Under the pieces are notes generated by a model. That model did no database searches, was not told the DNA's origin, and was given only the letters and a program-made list of their open reading frames with translations. From Cololabis saira (lineage: Eukaryota > Chordata > Actinopteri > Beloniformes > Belonidae): a DNA stretch of 64,000 nucleotides. Location: the NCBI RefSeq assembly GCF_033807715.1, contig NC_084599.1, forward strand, positions 27,998,125 to 28,062,124. The letters run 5' to 3'. This document shows, piece after piece, positions 22,288 through 32,685 of the stretch. The position numbers were made by a program, and so were the translations under genes. Every line of letters starts with the position of its first letter. Positions within the stretch are counted from its first letter, which is position 1.

Positions 22288-22704
22288 TTTTTTTTTTTTT
22301 TAATATTTTTCCCGGTTTTTTCCCCCATTTTATCACCCAGTGCTCCTACCTAAGGTACAGTCCTGGGGGGGATTCTCTGGCCGGATGTAGTGCGTGGAAG
22401 GATCACGTTATTCCGGCCGGATCCTCCCCACCCCATCTGGCACCCCGGTTGGCCAGAGGGGGCATGTATAGCCCATAGCATGTTTTTGTGAGGGAAGCTC
22501 ACATTAGCTACCCAAGGGACCACGGGGAGAACATGCAAACTCCACACAGAAAGGCCTTTTCGCCAACCCCACCCAGGGTGTGGGCACTGAAGTCATGGGG
22601 GAACTAACACGCACTTCAGCGCCCACAGCGTCCCCGGCGGGATTTGAACCCAGGACCTTCTTGCTGTGAGACGGCTGCACTACCTGCTGCGCCACCGTGC
22701 CCCC
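22288..22704 (-). mobile_element. tRNA-derived SINE, second family, complete
   Basis: On the minus strand the head reads GGGGGCACGGTGGCGCAGCA with an A-box-like TGGCGCAGCAGG and a B box GGTTCAAATCC, then a body containing GAGTTTGCATGTTCTCCCCG and a 3' A-rich tail (the T-run at 22288-22301). Exact 11-bp duplications TGAAATTTGAA flank it at 22277-22287 and 22705-22715, so boundaries are firm and the insertion is fairly young. A deleted relative lies at 35183-35325. Confidence 0.92.
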
Positions 22705-22715
22705 TGAAATTTGAA

Positions 22716-23554
22716 AATTATTGAATACAACTTCCACACTCTACTGCTGTGAATAGAGTGTGTCACATAAATGCTATTTTGGGAAGGTTCTGCAGGTTAG
22801 ACGTTGGAAGAGGAAGGATTACAGCCTGTGTCACTGTCCGTGATTGTTGTAAGACAGAAAATCATTAAACTCTCAGTAAGTGCACTGAAAAGCAGACAGA
22901 CAACAGTGATAAGACAGACAGAACCCCTCAGGGTGGGTCAAGTTAAGGCTCAGGAGAGTGACAGGGACTCTGGATTGAAGCCACGTGTGAAACCTCCAAC
23001 CGCTCCTCAAGCGTTTATGTTTTGCTTGCAAACATTGCTGACCTTACAACATATATCTAGTTTGCCTCTGGGCCCCCTGAAGACATGTTTTGACTGCCCC
23101 TGTCACAAAAAACTCTATGTCAAGTATGAGAATTAAAGTCCAAAGGATATTCTTGGAAGACGTGTGATGGGTCAGTGGTTTAAGCATGGCAATAGCACTG
23201 TCTCAAGGTTACAAGTTCAACCCCTTGTTGAGATACTGTAGCTTTGATGAAAACATGCAACAACAGTACAATAAAGCTTGGGTATCAATGCACCCTTAAC
23301 ATGGCAGGCCGGTTGTGGTAAGATATATTGCTAATGTTAATGAAATAAACATAAAATTTCACTTTCTATAAATTTCATTTGGACTTTGACCAACTTCCTT
23401 TTTAAAAAAAATAATGCAGAGGTTCAACTGCTGCAATTTTCTTTAAAATCCAAACATAATCCTTAGTGAGGGACATTTCCTCAGTATTTACTCCATATTT
23501 TGAAAGAGGTAGGTTGCATCTTTAACCACTTAAATCAAATCTATTCTTGCTTTG
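22716..23554. other. No gene recognised
   Basis: Unique-looking DNA. A short open frame at 22804-23136 has no recognised motif. Confidence 0.5.
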
Positions 23555-23606
23555 GTATTAATCAGGGGTGGACTGGCCATCGGGCATACCGGGCATTTGC
23601 CCGGTG

Positions 23607-23718
23607 GGCCGATGGTGATTTTGGGCCGGGCTGGGCCGGCCCAAAAAAAAAAAAAAAAAAAAAAAAAATTTTTTTTTTTTTTTTTTTGGCCCGGGCCGGC
23701 CCAAAATCACCATCGGCC
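23607..23718. repeat. Foldback with A26/T19 centre
   Basis: Arms GGCCGATGGTGATTTTGGGC and the complement GGCCCAAAATCACCATCGGCC surround a run of 26 A (23643-23668) and 19 T (23669-23687). The whole could form a hairpin with a perfect A:T stem at its tip. Confidence 0.85.
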
Positions 23719-23865
23719 GGCCCGATTTTGGGCTGGCCGATTTTTTAATTTTTTTTGACCCGGGCAGGCCCATCGGCCCATTTGATTTTGTTTTTTACCT
23801 GACAACAACTGGTACCACTGGCCGATTGGTTATTATGAGTTAGATTGGTTATGGGCTGAAGTCTT

Positions 23866-23964
23866 GCGCCCCAAGGGGCCTCGCGCCCCAAGGGGCCTCG
23901 CGCCCCAAGGGGCCTCGCGCCCCAAGGGGCCTCGCGCCCCAAGGGGCCTCGCGCCCTGGGCGTT
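23866..23964 (+). repeat. 17-bp GC-rich tandem array
   Basis: Five near-identical units of GCGCCCCAAGGGGCCTC and a partial sixth. Each unit contains the palindrome GGCCCC/CCCCAAGGGG. The homologous position in hAT-2 (4559-4580) has one to two units, so the array expanded here. Confidence 0.9.
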
Positions 23965-24202
23965 TTTTTTTTTTTTTTTTTTTCAAATTCTTTTTTTTTT
24001 TCCAATTTTTTTTTCGTTTTTTCCCTTATAAATATCAACAGTCACGTTCCATTACAGACCTAAATGTGTACTAGTCTGTGCATATCAATAAATATATGTG
24101 CAATGATGCGCGTGTCTGTTGTTCAGTACAACTGCGTCAAACCAAGCGCAGACACAAGGTGCTCTGATCCAGACGGGTGGAGTTGGAACAAACTGTCACA
24201 CA

Positions 24203-24374
24203 ATGTCGAGAGAACGAGACAGAATCAGGAAATTTCCATCAGGGGATGAAAAAAGGAAAAAAACTAAAGAAAATGGAAGAGTTTAATGCCTCTCTGAAAG
24301 GCTCGTTTGATAAATTTGTTACAAAAATCACTGATCCAACCGGGTCTCAAGCAGCCGTGGGGCCCCGCGTCGAG
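24203..24374 (+). pseudogene. hAT transposase N-terminal exon, copy 2 (frameshifted)
   Basis: Aligns with 5294-5464: same ATG context and the same MSRERDR start. A one-base change in the lysine-codon A-run (near 24262) shifts the frame, so the first frame ends early while the rest (KKMEEFNASLKGSFDKFV) continues in another. The splice donor seen in copy 1 is GC here (CGAG then GCAAGC at 24375). Right-hand hAT-2 terminus is missing. Inactive. Confidence 0.65.
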
Positions 24375-24615
24375 GCAAGCCAAATGATGATGAGGCAGGG
24401 GAAGGTATCCAGTATTTTGCTAATGTGAGAGTTAAAATTGCGCATATAGACACCCGATCCGACCCGAAAAACCCAAAAAATTTCGCGCACGCTCGCTACG
24501 CTCACGCGCGAGGGCCCCCCCCCAGCCTGAAAATCACAGGACTTATCTGTGGTGGTGAAAGAAGTCAGCAGTATGAATTTGAAAGATGTGTGAGCATCCC
24601 TTCATGATAAACAGA

Positions 24616-24667
24616 GGGGGAACGCATTCTGACAGCAGTATTTCACGCTGTCAGAATGCGTTCCCCC
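24616..24667. repeat. Perfect hairpin, 21-bp stem
   Basis: GGGGGAACGCATTCTGACAGC, ten-base loop (AGTATTTCAC), and its exact complement. The arms can be extended outward by AAACAG/CTGTTT with a two-base bulge. Confidence 0.85.
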
Positions 24668-25371
24668 TGTTTAAAATGGGTTAATATATCATTGTAGATA
24701 TCTGAAATGTTCTTTTTGACTAGGAACAATTGAATTACAGATATCTGCAACACATATCCAGTCTAGCTATTAAATGTTAAAACGGCTTGCCATACAAGTT
24801 TGCTGGTCTACTCAGAAACAGTACTAAGTACATCTATAACGGGACTGGGGGGGATGGTGTAGGTTTAGGTTTATTAGACAAGAACATACACACCAACAAG
24901 ACAGTGTACAAGCGGTGTCACAAGAACGTTTGTTTTCATTCATAGGCTTCATTTTCTTTCCATCAATACCTGGTGGGCCGGTCTAGGCTCAAAATGCCCG
25001 GGCCGATTTTTTGTCCCAGTCCAGCCCTGGTATTAATACCATGCAGACATATTGACAGACAAAGATAGCTTGAGGCACCAACAGTGGCAGATTAGCCCCT
25101 TACACCTGATATTTCCCTCGTGCTGTGTCCACTGTTTTAGAGAGAGGAGGGGAAAAATGCATTAGTTGTGCGTCATTTATTGCTGATTTGCAAAATTTAC
25201 AGGAATTTAATCTCAAACTAGCTAACTGAGAAAAGCTCTTCAACAAGTCCTATCCCTCCCCTTGAAAGTGTCCGACAGACATTCAGACCAGATGCCTGCT
25301 CATGAGATTAGTTCACCTGAAAGTTTCAAGATCACATGAGAATCAAGTGGTATTCTGTTGATTTAAATCTG

Positions 25372-25550
25372 GTTCTCTTTCTAACTCCGTTCGGTATCTC
25401 AGCCTATAGGAGAGCGCTCTCATGGGGTCGAACTACGGAAGCTCCAATGACACTCCGTCTGTCGGAGACAGACCAATGACAGCAGTGACAGGAGAGCCCG
25501 CCCCTCTCCCTTATATTCTCACTGCCGTCAGTGCACAACATTCTCGATTT
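25372..25550 (+). repeat. DIRS left inverted terminal repeat
   Basis: From 25403 (AGCCTATAGGAGAGCGCTCT) to about 25550 it is the approximate complement of 29562-29700. Shared words include CCAATGACA, GTGACAGGAGAGCCC and CCTCTCCCTTATATTCTCAC. The outermost 30 bases differ from the right repeat's end and are matched instead by the internal complementary region. Confidence 0.88.
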
Positions 25551-25787
25551 CTTCCCCGCGAGTGTAACTACTAGCTCTCCTCAGTCAGCCCGACCAGAAT
25601 CTGTCTCCTGCTTCAGCTCACAGACGAGCCGTAAAGGACGTCGTCGCCGAGCGCAGGACTTCGGCTCTGCCGTTGGCAGGAATATTGTGGAATATTGTGT
25701 GTCATTACGCAACTTCAGACTGGTAAGTCGCCCTGTCAGTCTGCTATTTTTAGCCCGGGTGAAGCTCTTCTCCCCGGTGCCCGCAGC

Positions 25788-26020
25788 TTACACCTGCTAA
25801 CTCCAGTTTAAGACCAGCTAGTAGCCCTTATCCTCTACTAGCCCGTTTGTCGGGGATAGCTAACGCGTCGAGGCGAGCTCATCCCGTCGGTCTAGCAGCT
25901 TTCACCTGCTAACCTGAATTTAAGACCGGCTAGTAGCCTTTACCCCTACTAGCCCGTACGTTGAGGGGATAGGCTAACGCGTCGAGGCGAGCTCATCCCG
26001 TCGGTCTAGCACCTTACACC
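25788..26020 (+). repeat. Tandem repeat in the DIRS leader
   Basis: Two units of about 115 bp, each beginning AGCTT(A/T)CACCTGCTAAC and ending CATCCCGTCGGTCTAGC, followed by the start of a third (CCTTACACCTGCTAGC). It precedes the gag start. Confidence 0.9.
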
Positions 26021-26086
26021 TGCTAGCTCCCTCCCGACACTTTCACCGCCGGGAGCCCAGTCGAGGCAGCTTTTTTCCCCGGTCTC

Positions 26087-26200
26087 ATGGCGACAGCCTC
26101 GGGAACAAGTGCCGGGAAAACTCCCGAGTCCTCATCCCGCCCTTGCCCAGCGGCATGTGGCTCTTTTATCTCGGGCAGAGACGGTAGACACGCTCTGTGA
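26087..26200 (+). pseudogene. DIRS gag N-terminal fragment
   Basis: Thirty-seven codons from ATG at 26087 to TGA at 26198: MATASGTSAGKTPESSSRPC then CGSFISGRDGRHAL. The CG(S)xISGxDxHxL part resembles the conserved start of fish DIRS gag-like proteins. It ends where sequence switches abruptly to RNase H, so a large deletion joins the two. Confidence 0.6.
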
Positions 26201-26218
26201 ATGTGGCCGTCACAGCTG

Positions 26219-26735
26219 CGCGGCGCCCACATAAATTATTTGGATGCTGCTGGCGGTGTTTGTGGCTCTGAAATATTTTCTGCCCTTCCTCCAGGGCTGC
26301 CATGTTCTGGTAAGGAGCGACAATTCCACGACGGTGGCTTATATAAACCACCAGGGAGGGACCCGCTCCCCGCGGCTGCACAAGCTGGCTCACACCCTGT
26401 TGACTTGGAGCAGCGAGCATTTGCTGTCTCTGCGCGCGACACATGTCCCGGGCAGGTTGAACACAGGGACAGTTGAACATCTCCTCTTGAGAGGAAATCC
26501 CGTGTACGGCGAGTGGGTCCTCAATCGGGTGGTAACTCAACCAACTCTGGCGAGAGCGAGGGAGCATCACCTCTCGGTGATTATGGTCGCTCCGCACTGG
26601 CTGGTGGAGATAATGTTCTCGGCCCAGCCGTGGCCACTTCCGTTATGCAGGGACCTGCTGTCCCAGGCGAACGGGGAGATATTTCATCCTCATCCGGAGC
26701 GCATGGCTCTGTGGGCCTGGCCCATGAGAGGCTGA
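26219..26735 (+). pseudogene. DIRS RNase H domain remnant
   Basis: Two frames are needed: HINYLD (near 26228) then, from 26244, MLLAVFVALKYFLPFLQG, VRSDNSTTVAYINHQGGTRS (the SDN aspartate and the NxxxV..INxxGG region typical of this RNase H), and LSLRATHVPGRLN. After about 26530 the frame continues with LLSQANGEIFHPHPERM and WAWPMR, the linker before the recombinase. A stretch usually found between GEWVL and the VAPHW motif is shortened, so there is a second internal deletion. Reverse transcriptase motifs upstream are absent. Confidence 0.8.
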
Positions 26736-27244
26736 ATCTAACCGCTGTTGGTTTACCACCAAGGGTGGTGGAAACCATTCAGGGTGCTAGGGCTCCGTCT
26801 ACACGCTCATTATACAATGTTAAATGGGGTGTGTTTGAGGGCTGGTGTGAACTGAATAATGTTGTCCCTTATCAGTGCTCCGTGGCGGAGGTATTGTGCT
26901 TCTTGCAGGAGCTGATGGATAAGGGGAGGGCTCTCTCCACCATTAAGGTGTATCTGGCCGCCATTTCTGCCTGCCACGTCGGCTTTGGGAGACATACTGT
27001 CGGTCAGCACCCGCTGGTGTGCCGCTTTATGAAGGCCTGAGGCTCCTGGTCCTGGGCTCCTGGTCCTGGGATCTCTCTCTGGTGCTCGATGCCCTGTGCC
27101 AGCGCCCGTTTGAGCCTCTGGAATTAATTGACATGAAATTATTGTCTTGCTCTTGCTCTTGGCTTTGTCTTCAGCCAAGCGGGTGGGTGAGATGCGGGCT
27201 CTCTCTGTTCACCCTTCCTACCTGCAGTTTGCACCGGGTTTTAA

Positions 27245-28835
27245 AGGTATAGTCAGTAATGTTGGAGAGCTAGCAAGATTTGAAAGTGGCCCCTCCTCTA
27301 AGCCCCACCCCCTCCTCCCCCTCCCGTCAGCGCTCCGTCCAAAGCCACGCCCCCACAATCTTTGGGGAACGCGCATTTGCAGGAGTCAACAAGGCAGAGG
27401 AGAGCGAGTTTTCCAGCACATTTTGGACAGCACATTTTTATGTTTATTTATTGTTATTTATATTTTGTCATATTTGAATAAAAAATAGAAAACGATAAAT
27501 GCCTTTCCTTTACTATTTCAGCATAAACAAGTTATTACATTTCTCACCTTCTTACTTGCTAAATGAATAATGATAACAAATGTGGTATAACACTTTGTTT
27601 TATTTAAAAAAATACAAAATAGAACAATCATAACTACTATTTTTACACAAGTATCTATAGTGTTGCCACATCTGGGTGTCAAACAATCTGTATTTACACA
27701 AGAAAAGCCGTGTCCAGGGACGGCTGACAGATCAGGCTTTGCATGAGGTGTCATCGTGAGCTGTGGCCATCTAGTCCTTGGGCAGTGATTTACCTTTAGG
27801 GGGAATATCACAGTTAGACATCTGACAACAATTACTGCATTTCAAAGATACAATGAATGACAACACTTCAACTATGTTTCCATTTCACACAGTAACAAAC
27901 ATTCATGACAGTTTTCTAAGTGGTTTATCCTTGGCTTAGATAACTACAGGTGCATCTCAAAAAAATTTGAATATCATGGAAAAGTTCGATATTTTTGTAA
28001 GATATTTTAGAAAGTACAGAAAACAAAAACATATAAATATTTTCATGCTGTCTGAAAATATGTATACATAATTGATTTATTTTTCATTTCCTGAAATATC
28101 TTACAAAGAATATTGAATTTTTCCACGATATTCTAATTTTTGGATATGCACCTGTATTTTAGATCATAAGTTATGATATGGATTTTTCAAATGACCTTTT
28201 CCACATAAGTATGTTAGCACTTCATGATCAAGCTACAATACTGTAACTCACCTAGCCCTCTGCTGAGTTGACTCTGCAAAAGCTCCTGCGTTGATGGGGC
28301 AGGGACACCTGACAGAACCCCATGTTGACGCGGATCGTCAGGCCTCTTTCTTGCGCTCCGTGGCAGACCCCCAGTAGCGGACAACCTGCGCCGCAGAATC
28401 GCACTTTGGCTTTCTTTTTTTAGCCTTTTTAGCAGGGCGAGCCGTTACAAGTAACGCTGGAGGTGGTATTTTTGGCTGTGTTTTCTCTGCCATTCTTCAG
28501 CAAACGTGACTCGAGTATGTGAAGTTTTCCGGCAAGATTTTTGACGTGACGAGTGCACGCATGGGACAGAGGGGGGCATGGGCGGGACTTAAAATGAAGG
28601 CATCTGGTTGGTTCTTTGCCCCCTGCCAATCCTCTGGTCCTCTGACCAATCCGTTTCATTCGGTGCGCAAAAAACAGATTGGTCAGAGTTTTTACAGGGT
28701 TAAAGCTGTCAGAGAGGTCAGATTTTTTTCTTTCCTTTTTCTGAACACATTATTCACTAGCTACTCTCAGGATGGAAGGACCATTTCACCCAGTATAACA
28801 ATAAATGTTTTTGAATACGATCACAGACTATACCT
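27245..28835. mobile_element. TTAA-target DNA transposon, family T1, copy 2, inside DIRS
   Basis: Ends AGGTATAGTCAGTAATGTTG (27245) and ACAGACTATACCT (to 28835), with TTAA at 27241-27244 and 28836-28839. Removing it with one TTAA restores a continuous recombinase reading frame across the site. The two ends match copy 1 (6334-7402); the middle is longer and holds a mariner MITE (27947-28154) and minus-strand lysine-rich coding-like pieces (about 28330-28440) that I cannot identify. Probable Kolobok, possibly piggyBac. Confidence 0.9.
27947..28154. mobile_element. Tc1/mariner-type MITE
   Basis: Ends CAGGTGCATCTCAAAAA (27947) and complement TTTTTGGATATGCACCTG (to 28154), flanked by TA at 27945-27946 and 28155-28156. 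The inverted arms continue for about 80 bp (GAATATCATGGAAAAGTTCG mirrored by TTTTTCCACGATATTC). Length 208 bp, no coding. A third nesting level: DIRS, then TTAA element, then this. Confidence 0.88.
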
Positions 28836-29423
28836 TTAATAAGGTATCCCTTATTTCTAACCCTTCATTCCTGCCAAAAGTGATACGTTCGTCTTATCAC
28901 TGTGCCCCTATCGAACTGATAGCTTTTCATCCTCCACCTTTCTCCTCTGCCGAGGAAAAGAGGCTGAACTCCCTGTGTCCAGTGCGCGCTTTACGCACGT
29001 ACGTGGAGAGGATGAGGGGTTTCAGGAAAGCTGACCAGCTGTTTGTGTCCTGGGCTTTATCCCATAAAGGGAAACCCATTTCTCAGCAACGGTTGTCTCA
29101 CTGGATATTGGATGCTATCAGATTGGCGTATGAGTGCAGGGGCTTACAGGCTCTGATGGGCGTAAGAGCCCACTCCACTCGGGGCATGGCCACTTCATGG
29201 GCCCTGTTTAAAGGGGTCTCTGTCAAGGACATTTGTAAGGCTGCAAGCTGGGCTTCGCCTCATACATTTGTCAGGTTTTATAGATTGGATGTTACAGCGC
29301 CCTCTCTGGCTCATTCTGTCCTCCAGGTGGGCGCTGTCTGATCTACACCTCGTTTGTTCTCTGTCTGTTGGGGTCAGGGTGCCGGCTTCGGAGAGCATGG
29401 TGCAATCTGGGAGTTGTCTATAT

Positions 29424-29517
29424 CTCCTATAGGCTGAGATACCGAACGGAGTTAGAAAGAGAACGTTAGGTTACTTACGTAACCCCGGTTCTCTGATAAC
29501 GTAGTGAGGTATCTCAG
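29424..29517. repeat. DIRS internal complementary region
   Basis: The left half (29424-29464) is the complement of the first 41 bases of the element; the right half (29465-29517) is the complement of the last 53. In DIRS elements this region is thought to template the joining of the ends of the single-stranded copy into a circle. Complementarity is complete or nearly so, suggesting a not very old element. Confidence 0.9.
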
Positions 29518-29559
29518 TACACTCCTCTCCTTGCAGTACGCGAGGAAGACGCATGCTTA

Positions 29560-29751
29560 GAATGTCGTGCACTGATGGCAGTGAGAATATAAGGGAGAGG
29601 GGTGGGCTCTCCTGTCACTGCTGTGATTGGTCTGTTTCGACAGACGCGTGTCATTGGAGCTTCAGTAGTTCGACCGTATGAAAGCGCTCTCCTATAGGCT
29701 GAGATACCTCACTACGTTATCAGAGAACCGGGGTTATGTAAGTAACCTAAC
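29560..29751 (-). repeat. DIRS right inverted terminal repeat
   Basis: Inverted partner of 25372-25550, with TAGAATGTCGTGCACTGATG through GCGCTCTCCTATAGGCTGAG. It extends further outward (CACTACGTTATCAGAGAACC) than the left repeat. Confidence 0.88.
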
Positions 29752-32660
29752 GATTTCTTCCCATGCCATTTTTAAAAGGATTGACGGTATCAATTAAAAT
29801 GTACTTTTCAACTTGTAAAATGAACGTTCTCATACACGCTTGAAATACCAAATCATGACAAATGTTTTTCCTCATCATCATTAATTTCCCTCTGGGGATA
29901 AGGTATTTTGAACCTAATTTCAAAGCAGTTCAACAATACGGTTCATATTGATATACCGTGTGTAAACTAATTTTGGTTTAACCACAGCCGAGCAGGTAAA
30001 TAAACTTGAGAAGAGCAGACAGTCACTTCACAACGTGCACCACAATGCAGCTGGCGCTTTCACACCCGGTGGGACCCACGGGTAAGGGTCACCACAGCCA
30101 CCCGTCAAAGAAAGCTTGAATTCGACAGCTTATTTTGCAAATTCATTCTTTTGGTCAGTACCCACCGTAGGTGAGGGTTGGAACGTAGATTCACCATCAG
30201 TTTGCATTCAAACAAGTCTGACATGACATTGTAATTTACATTGTAACTGTTTTTACAATATACACTGTTAATGTTGAGTGTCAATTACAAAAAATGAGAT
30301 GATACCTTCATATTATTTATTCTACAGCACTCTGCATTCATCTGCATTTCAATGTCTCACTGAATACATTTGAATTGAATGTATAATTTTCACCCACCGT
30401 ACTTTGCTGTGCACATATTAGTGAATTTTAACACTGATCTTGGCTGAACACATAAGGAAAATTTAGATGTAGCTTTAGATTTAACAAGATTTAGCTTGAG
30501 TTAAAAATAAAAATCAGAGGGTGAAACAAGTCTGAACAAGAAGATGGTGATGTTTTTACTGCCGCTTTAACCACCTAAGTCTGAGGGCTATAATGTTCTG
30601 CTCATTTGCTCTGGAATAAATGTCTGATGTTATTGGGGTGAACAAGATGAGTTAGCAATCAATCAGGATGTTTGAAAGACTGTATGCAGATTCCTAAAAT
30701 TAATGGATATTGGCAGATAATTAATACTGTCCATGGTCTCAGAAAACGTTATCTGTTGAAACAGACCACAAATGTGTCAGGAACTCCTGCAGCAGGCTCC
30801 CAGCAGGACTTGTTCCAGAGGTCAACATGTTGAGAGCTTTGAATTTTAATTAGATGTAAACAGCAGAATACCAAAATAAGATCAATCAAAGGTATAGACA
30901 TGGGAAATTGTCTGATTATAGTAGGCCTTCATATTAAACAAATACAGCGTCAGATGAACAACAACATATCATCTACATTTTTCTTTATGGTAACATTTTT
31001 CAATATGAACTAAATCCATGAATTCATAGCTTGTAGATCTACTTTTTACAACTTGGATAGGTCATTTCCTCGCATCATTCTGAAAACAAATATGGTAAGG
31101 AGCATACCCTTTTTCTCTTTTTGAAAGAAGCATTCAGAATGCATTTTCTTCACCAACATATATATCGACAAAAACTTGAAGGGTGTTTCCTCCAAAACAC
31201 TTGCTGTCCATCTGGCCACTTGTCTGCCAAGCTCACTCTACACATGAAACGTCTCTTTAGAAACAATATGGCAGCCTTAATCAAAGCCTGAGGTTGGCCT
31301 CTCTTGCACATGATTAATTAATTCGACAAGCGTGCCAGATGTGATCAGGTCAACTGTGACTACAGGGTAACATGTAAATGAGTCCCTGGATTTGCCAAGC
31401 ATCTATCCTGTTGCAAAGTTGGCAGGTGTTGGTACACTTTGGAGAGATGCTGAACCTGTTCAGAGTAAACATTGTTGACATCACCCCACTTCCACATCCC
31501 CTTTATAAATATTACATGAGCCATGACTGGACAGCTGATATTTGTAAGATATATTGTCCCTCATTCCTGAGGGGTATTCTCCAGATGCCAAATATATTTC
31601 ATTTGAACAGATGGAAATTGGAAAAGAGAGATGGAGCAACTGTAAGAGAGGAAATGGAGGGAGAGGGAAAGAAAGTGTTGAAGGGGGAGGTGGCTGTGTA
31701 TGTGCATTTCTACTTGTGCATGAGTGCTGAACAGATCACAATATAGATAAACTCTAATGAACTGGTGAACCCACAGGCCTAATCGTCTCTCCTACCTATT
31801 AGGAGAGACTGCTTTATGGCGAAGTTACATGATATTTGCCTCAGACACACATTTCAACAAGATCTTATGAAGATGAAGAGTTGTAACCAATCAGTCTAAT
31901 TTATTCTTCTTCCATCTGTTAATAAATACAAGGTGAGTGATTCCTACGATTTTGTCATAACTTCCATACTTATTTTCCAACAACAAACCATATAAACCCG
32001 TAGGCGTATTAGATTAACCCATGTGTGGTCTTACGTTCCTGTGGACACTGTTCGTCTTCAGGGTCAAAAATTAGGTGTTCACATTTAATGGACTTCTGAT
32101 TTAGATCTTCAGTGGACCATTGTTACTGATCCATATAACTGATCAGCAGCATAGACACAGGACTTGTGTGTGCAGATGAAATCTTGAACTATTACTATAA
32201 AAACATGCTCAAAATGGGGTAACAATGGTCTTTATAGACTGCATCCTTCATTAAACCCTGCTTTATTTTAATATATTTTATCAAACTGGACTAACTGCTT
32301 TGCCTTAAAATCTCAGTGCTGTATTATTTTATTACTTATGCACAAGCAAATACTGAAAATGTTTTCATTTATTGACTATTTATGGCAGCGCCATGCAGCT
32401 AAAAGCAAATCAGCGCCATATTTTGCTTTCAAACGAGGTAATAGAGTCACAAAAATGGATATCTATTAGGTATATCAAACCTTTAATGAAGCCTAAATCA
32501 TAATTACACTACTGTACATCTAGATGATAAATGTTGATTTACTGTATTTGTATTTTTTTAATCCCATGTTATGAAGAGAAAGACAAAAGACCATCTTAAA
32601 TTAAAGCGTAGCATAAATGAAACTCTGTGAAGCAAGAACTTTTTCTTTTTCCCAATTTTA
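29752..32660. other. Apparently unique AT-rich DNA
   Basis: No repeat boundary, gene or RNA recognised. There is one perfect small hairpin at 31784-31808 (GTCTCTCCTA, 5-base loop, TAGGAGAGAC). An open frame at 31378-31746 has no motif I know. Confidence 0.5.
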
Positions 32661-32685
32661 TTTAAACTGACACTCAGAAAATCGA

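Larger units (their letters stand above)
23563..25029. mobile_element. hAT-superfamily element with nested hAT-2 relic
   Basis: Ends CAGGGGTGGACTGG (23563) and CCAGTCCAGCCCTG (to 25029) are inverted repeats; both continue into GGGCATT/AATGCCC words. Exact 8-bp duplications GTATTAAT flank it at 23555-23562 and 25030-25037. Inside are a foldback (23607-23718), a 17-bp tandem array (23866-23964), a relic of hAT-2 with transposase exon (24203) and a hairpin (24616-24667). No transposase for this outer element is readable. Confidence 0.88.
26705..29341 (+). pseudogene. DIRS tyrosine recombinase, split by a transposon
   Basis: N-terminal part: ERLNLTAVGLPPRVVETIQG, ARAPSTRSLYNVKWGVFEGW, VLCFLQELMDKGRALSTIKV (26729-27040). 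After a frameshift, WDLSLVLDALCQRPFEPLEL (about 27067-27128), then another shift to LALSSAKRVGEMRALSVHPS with the first catalytic arginine region, up to 27240. The reading frame resumes immediately after the TTAA element with NKVSLISNPSFLPKV (28837 on) and runs open to a stop at 29341 with VRAHSTRGMA (histidine and second arginine) and FVRFYRLDVTAPSL (nucleophilic tyrosine). These enzymes integrate the circular DNA copy. The C-terminal half is intact; the N-terminal half has at least two frameshifts. Confidence 0.88.
25372..29751 (+). mobile_element. DIRS-type retrotransposon, internally deleted
   Basis: Terminal inverted repeats (starting GTTCTCTTTCTAACTCC at 25372, ending AAGTAACCTAAC at 29751) and an internal complementary region at 29424-29517 give the DIRS layout. 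Joining the two ends would create CCTAACGTTCTC, and the internal region reads its exact complement GAGAACGTTAGG at 29459-29470, as expected for the rolling/circular intermediate of this order. Coding remnants in order: gag start (26087), RNase H (26219), tyrosine recombinase (26705-29341, interrupted). Most of gag and the reverse transcriptase are missing. The recombinase is disrupted by a TTAA element (27245-28835). Non-functional. Confidence 0.92.

Noticed and set aside
25372..29751. Reading the DIRS ends as a Helitron or a plain DNA transposon
   Set aside because: RNase H and tyrosine recombinase remnants together with the internal complementary region are diagnostic of DIRS-type elements.
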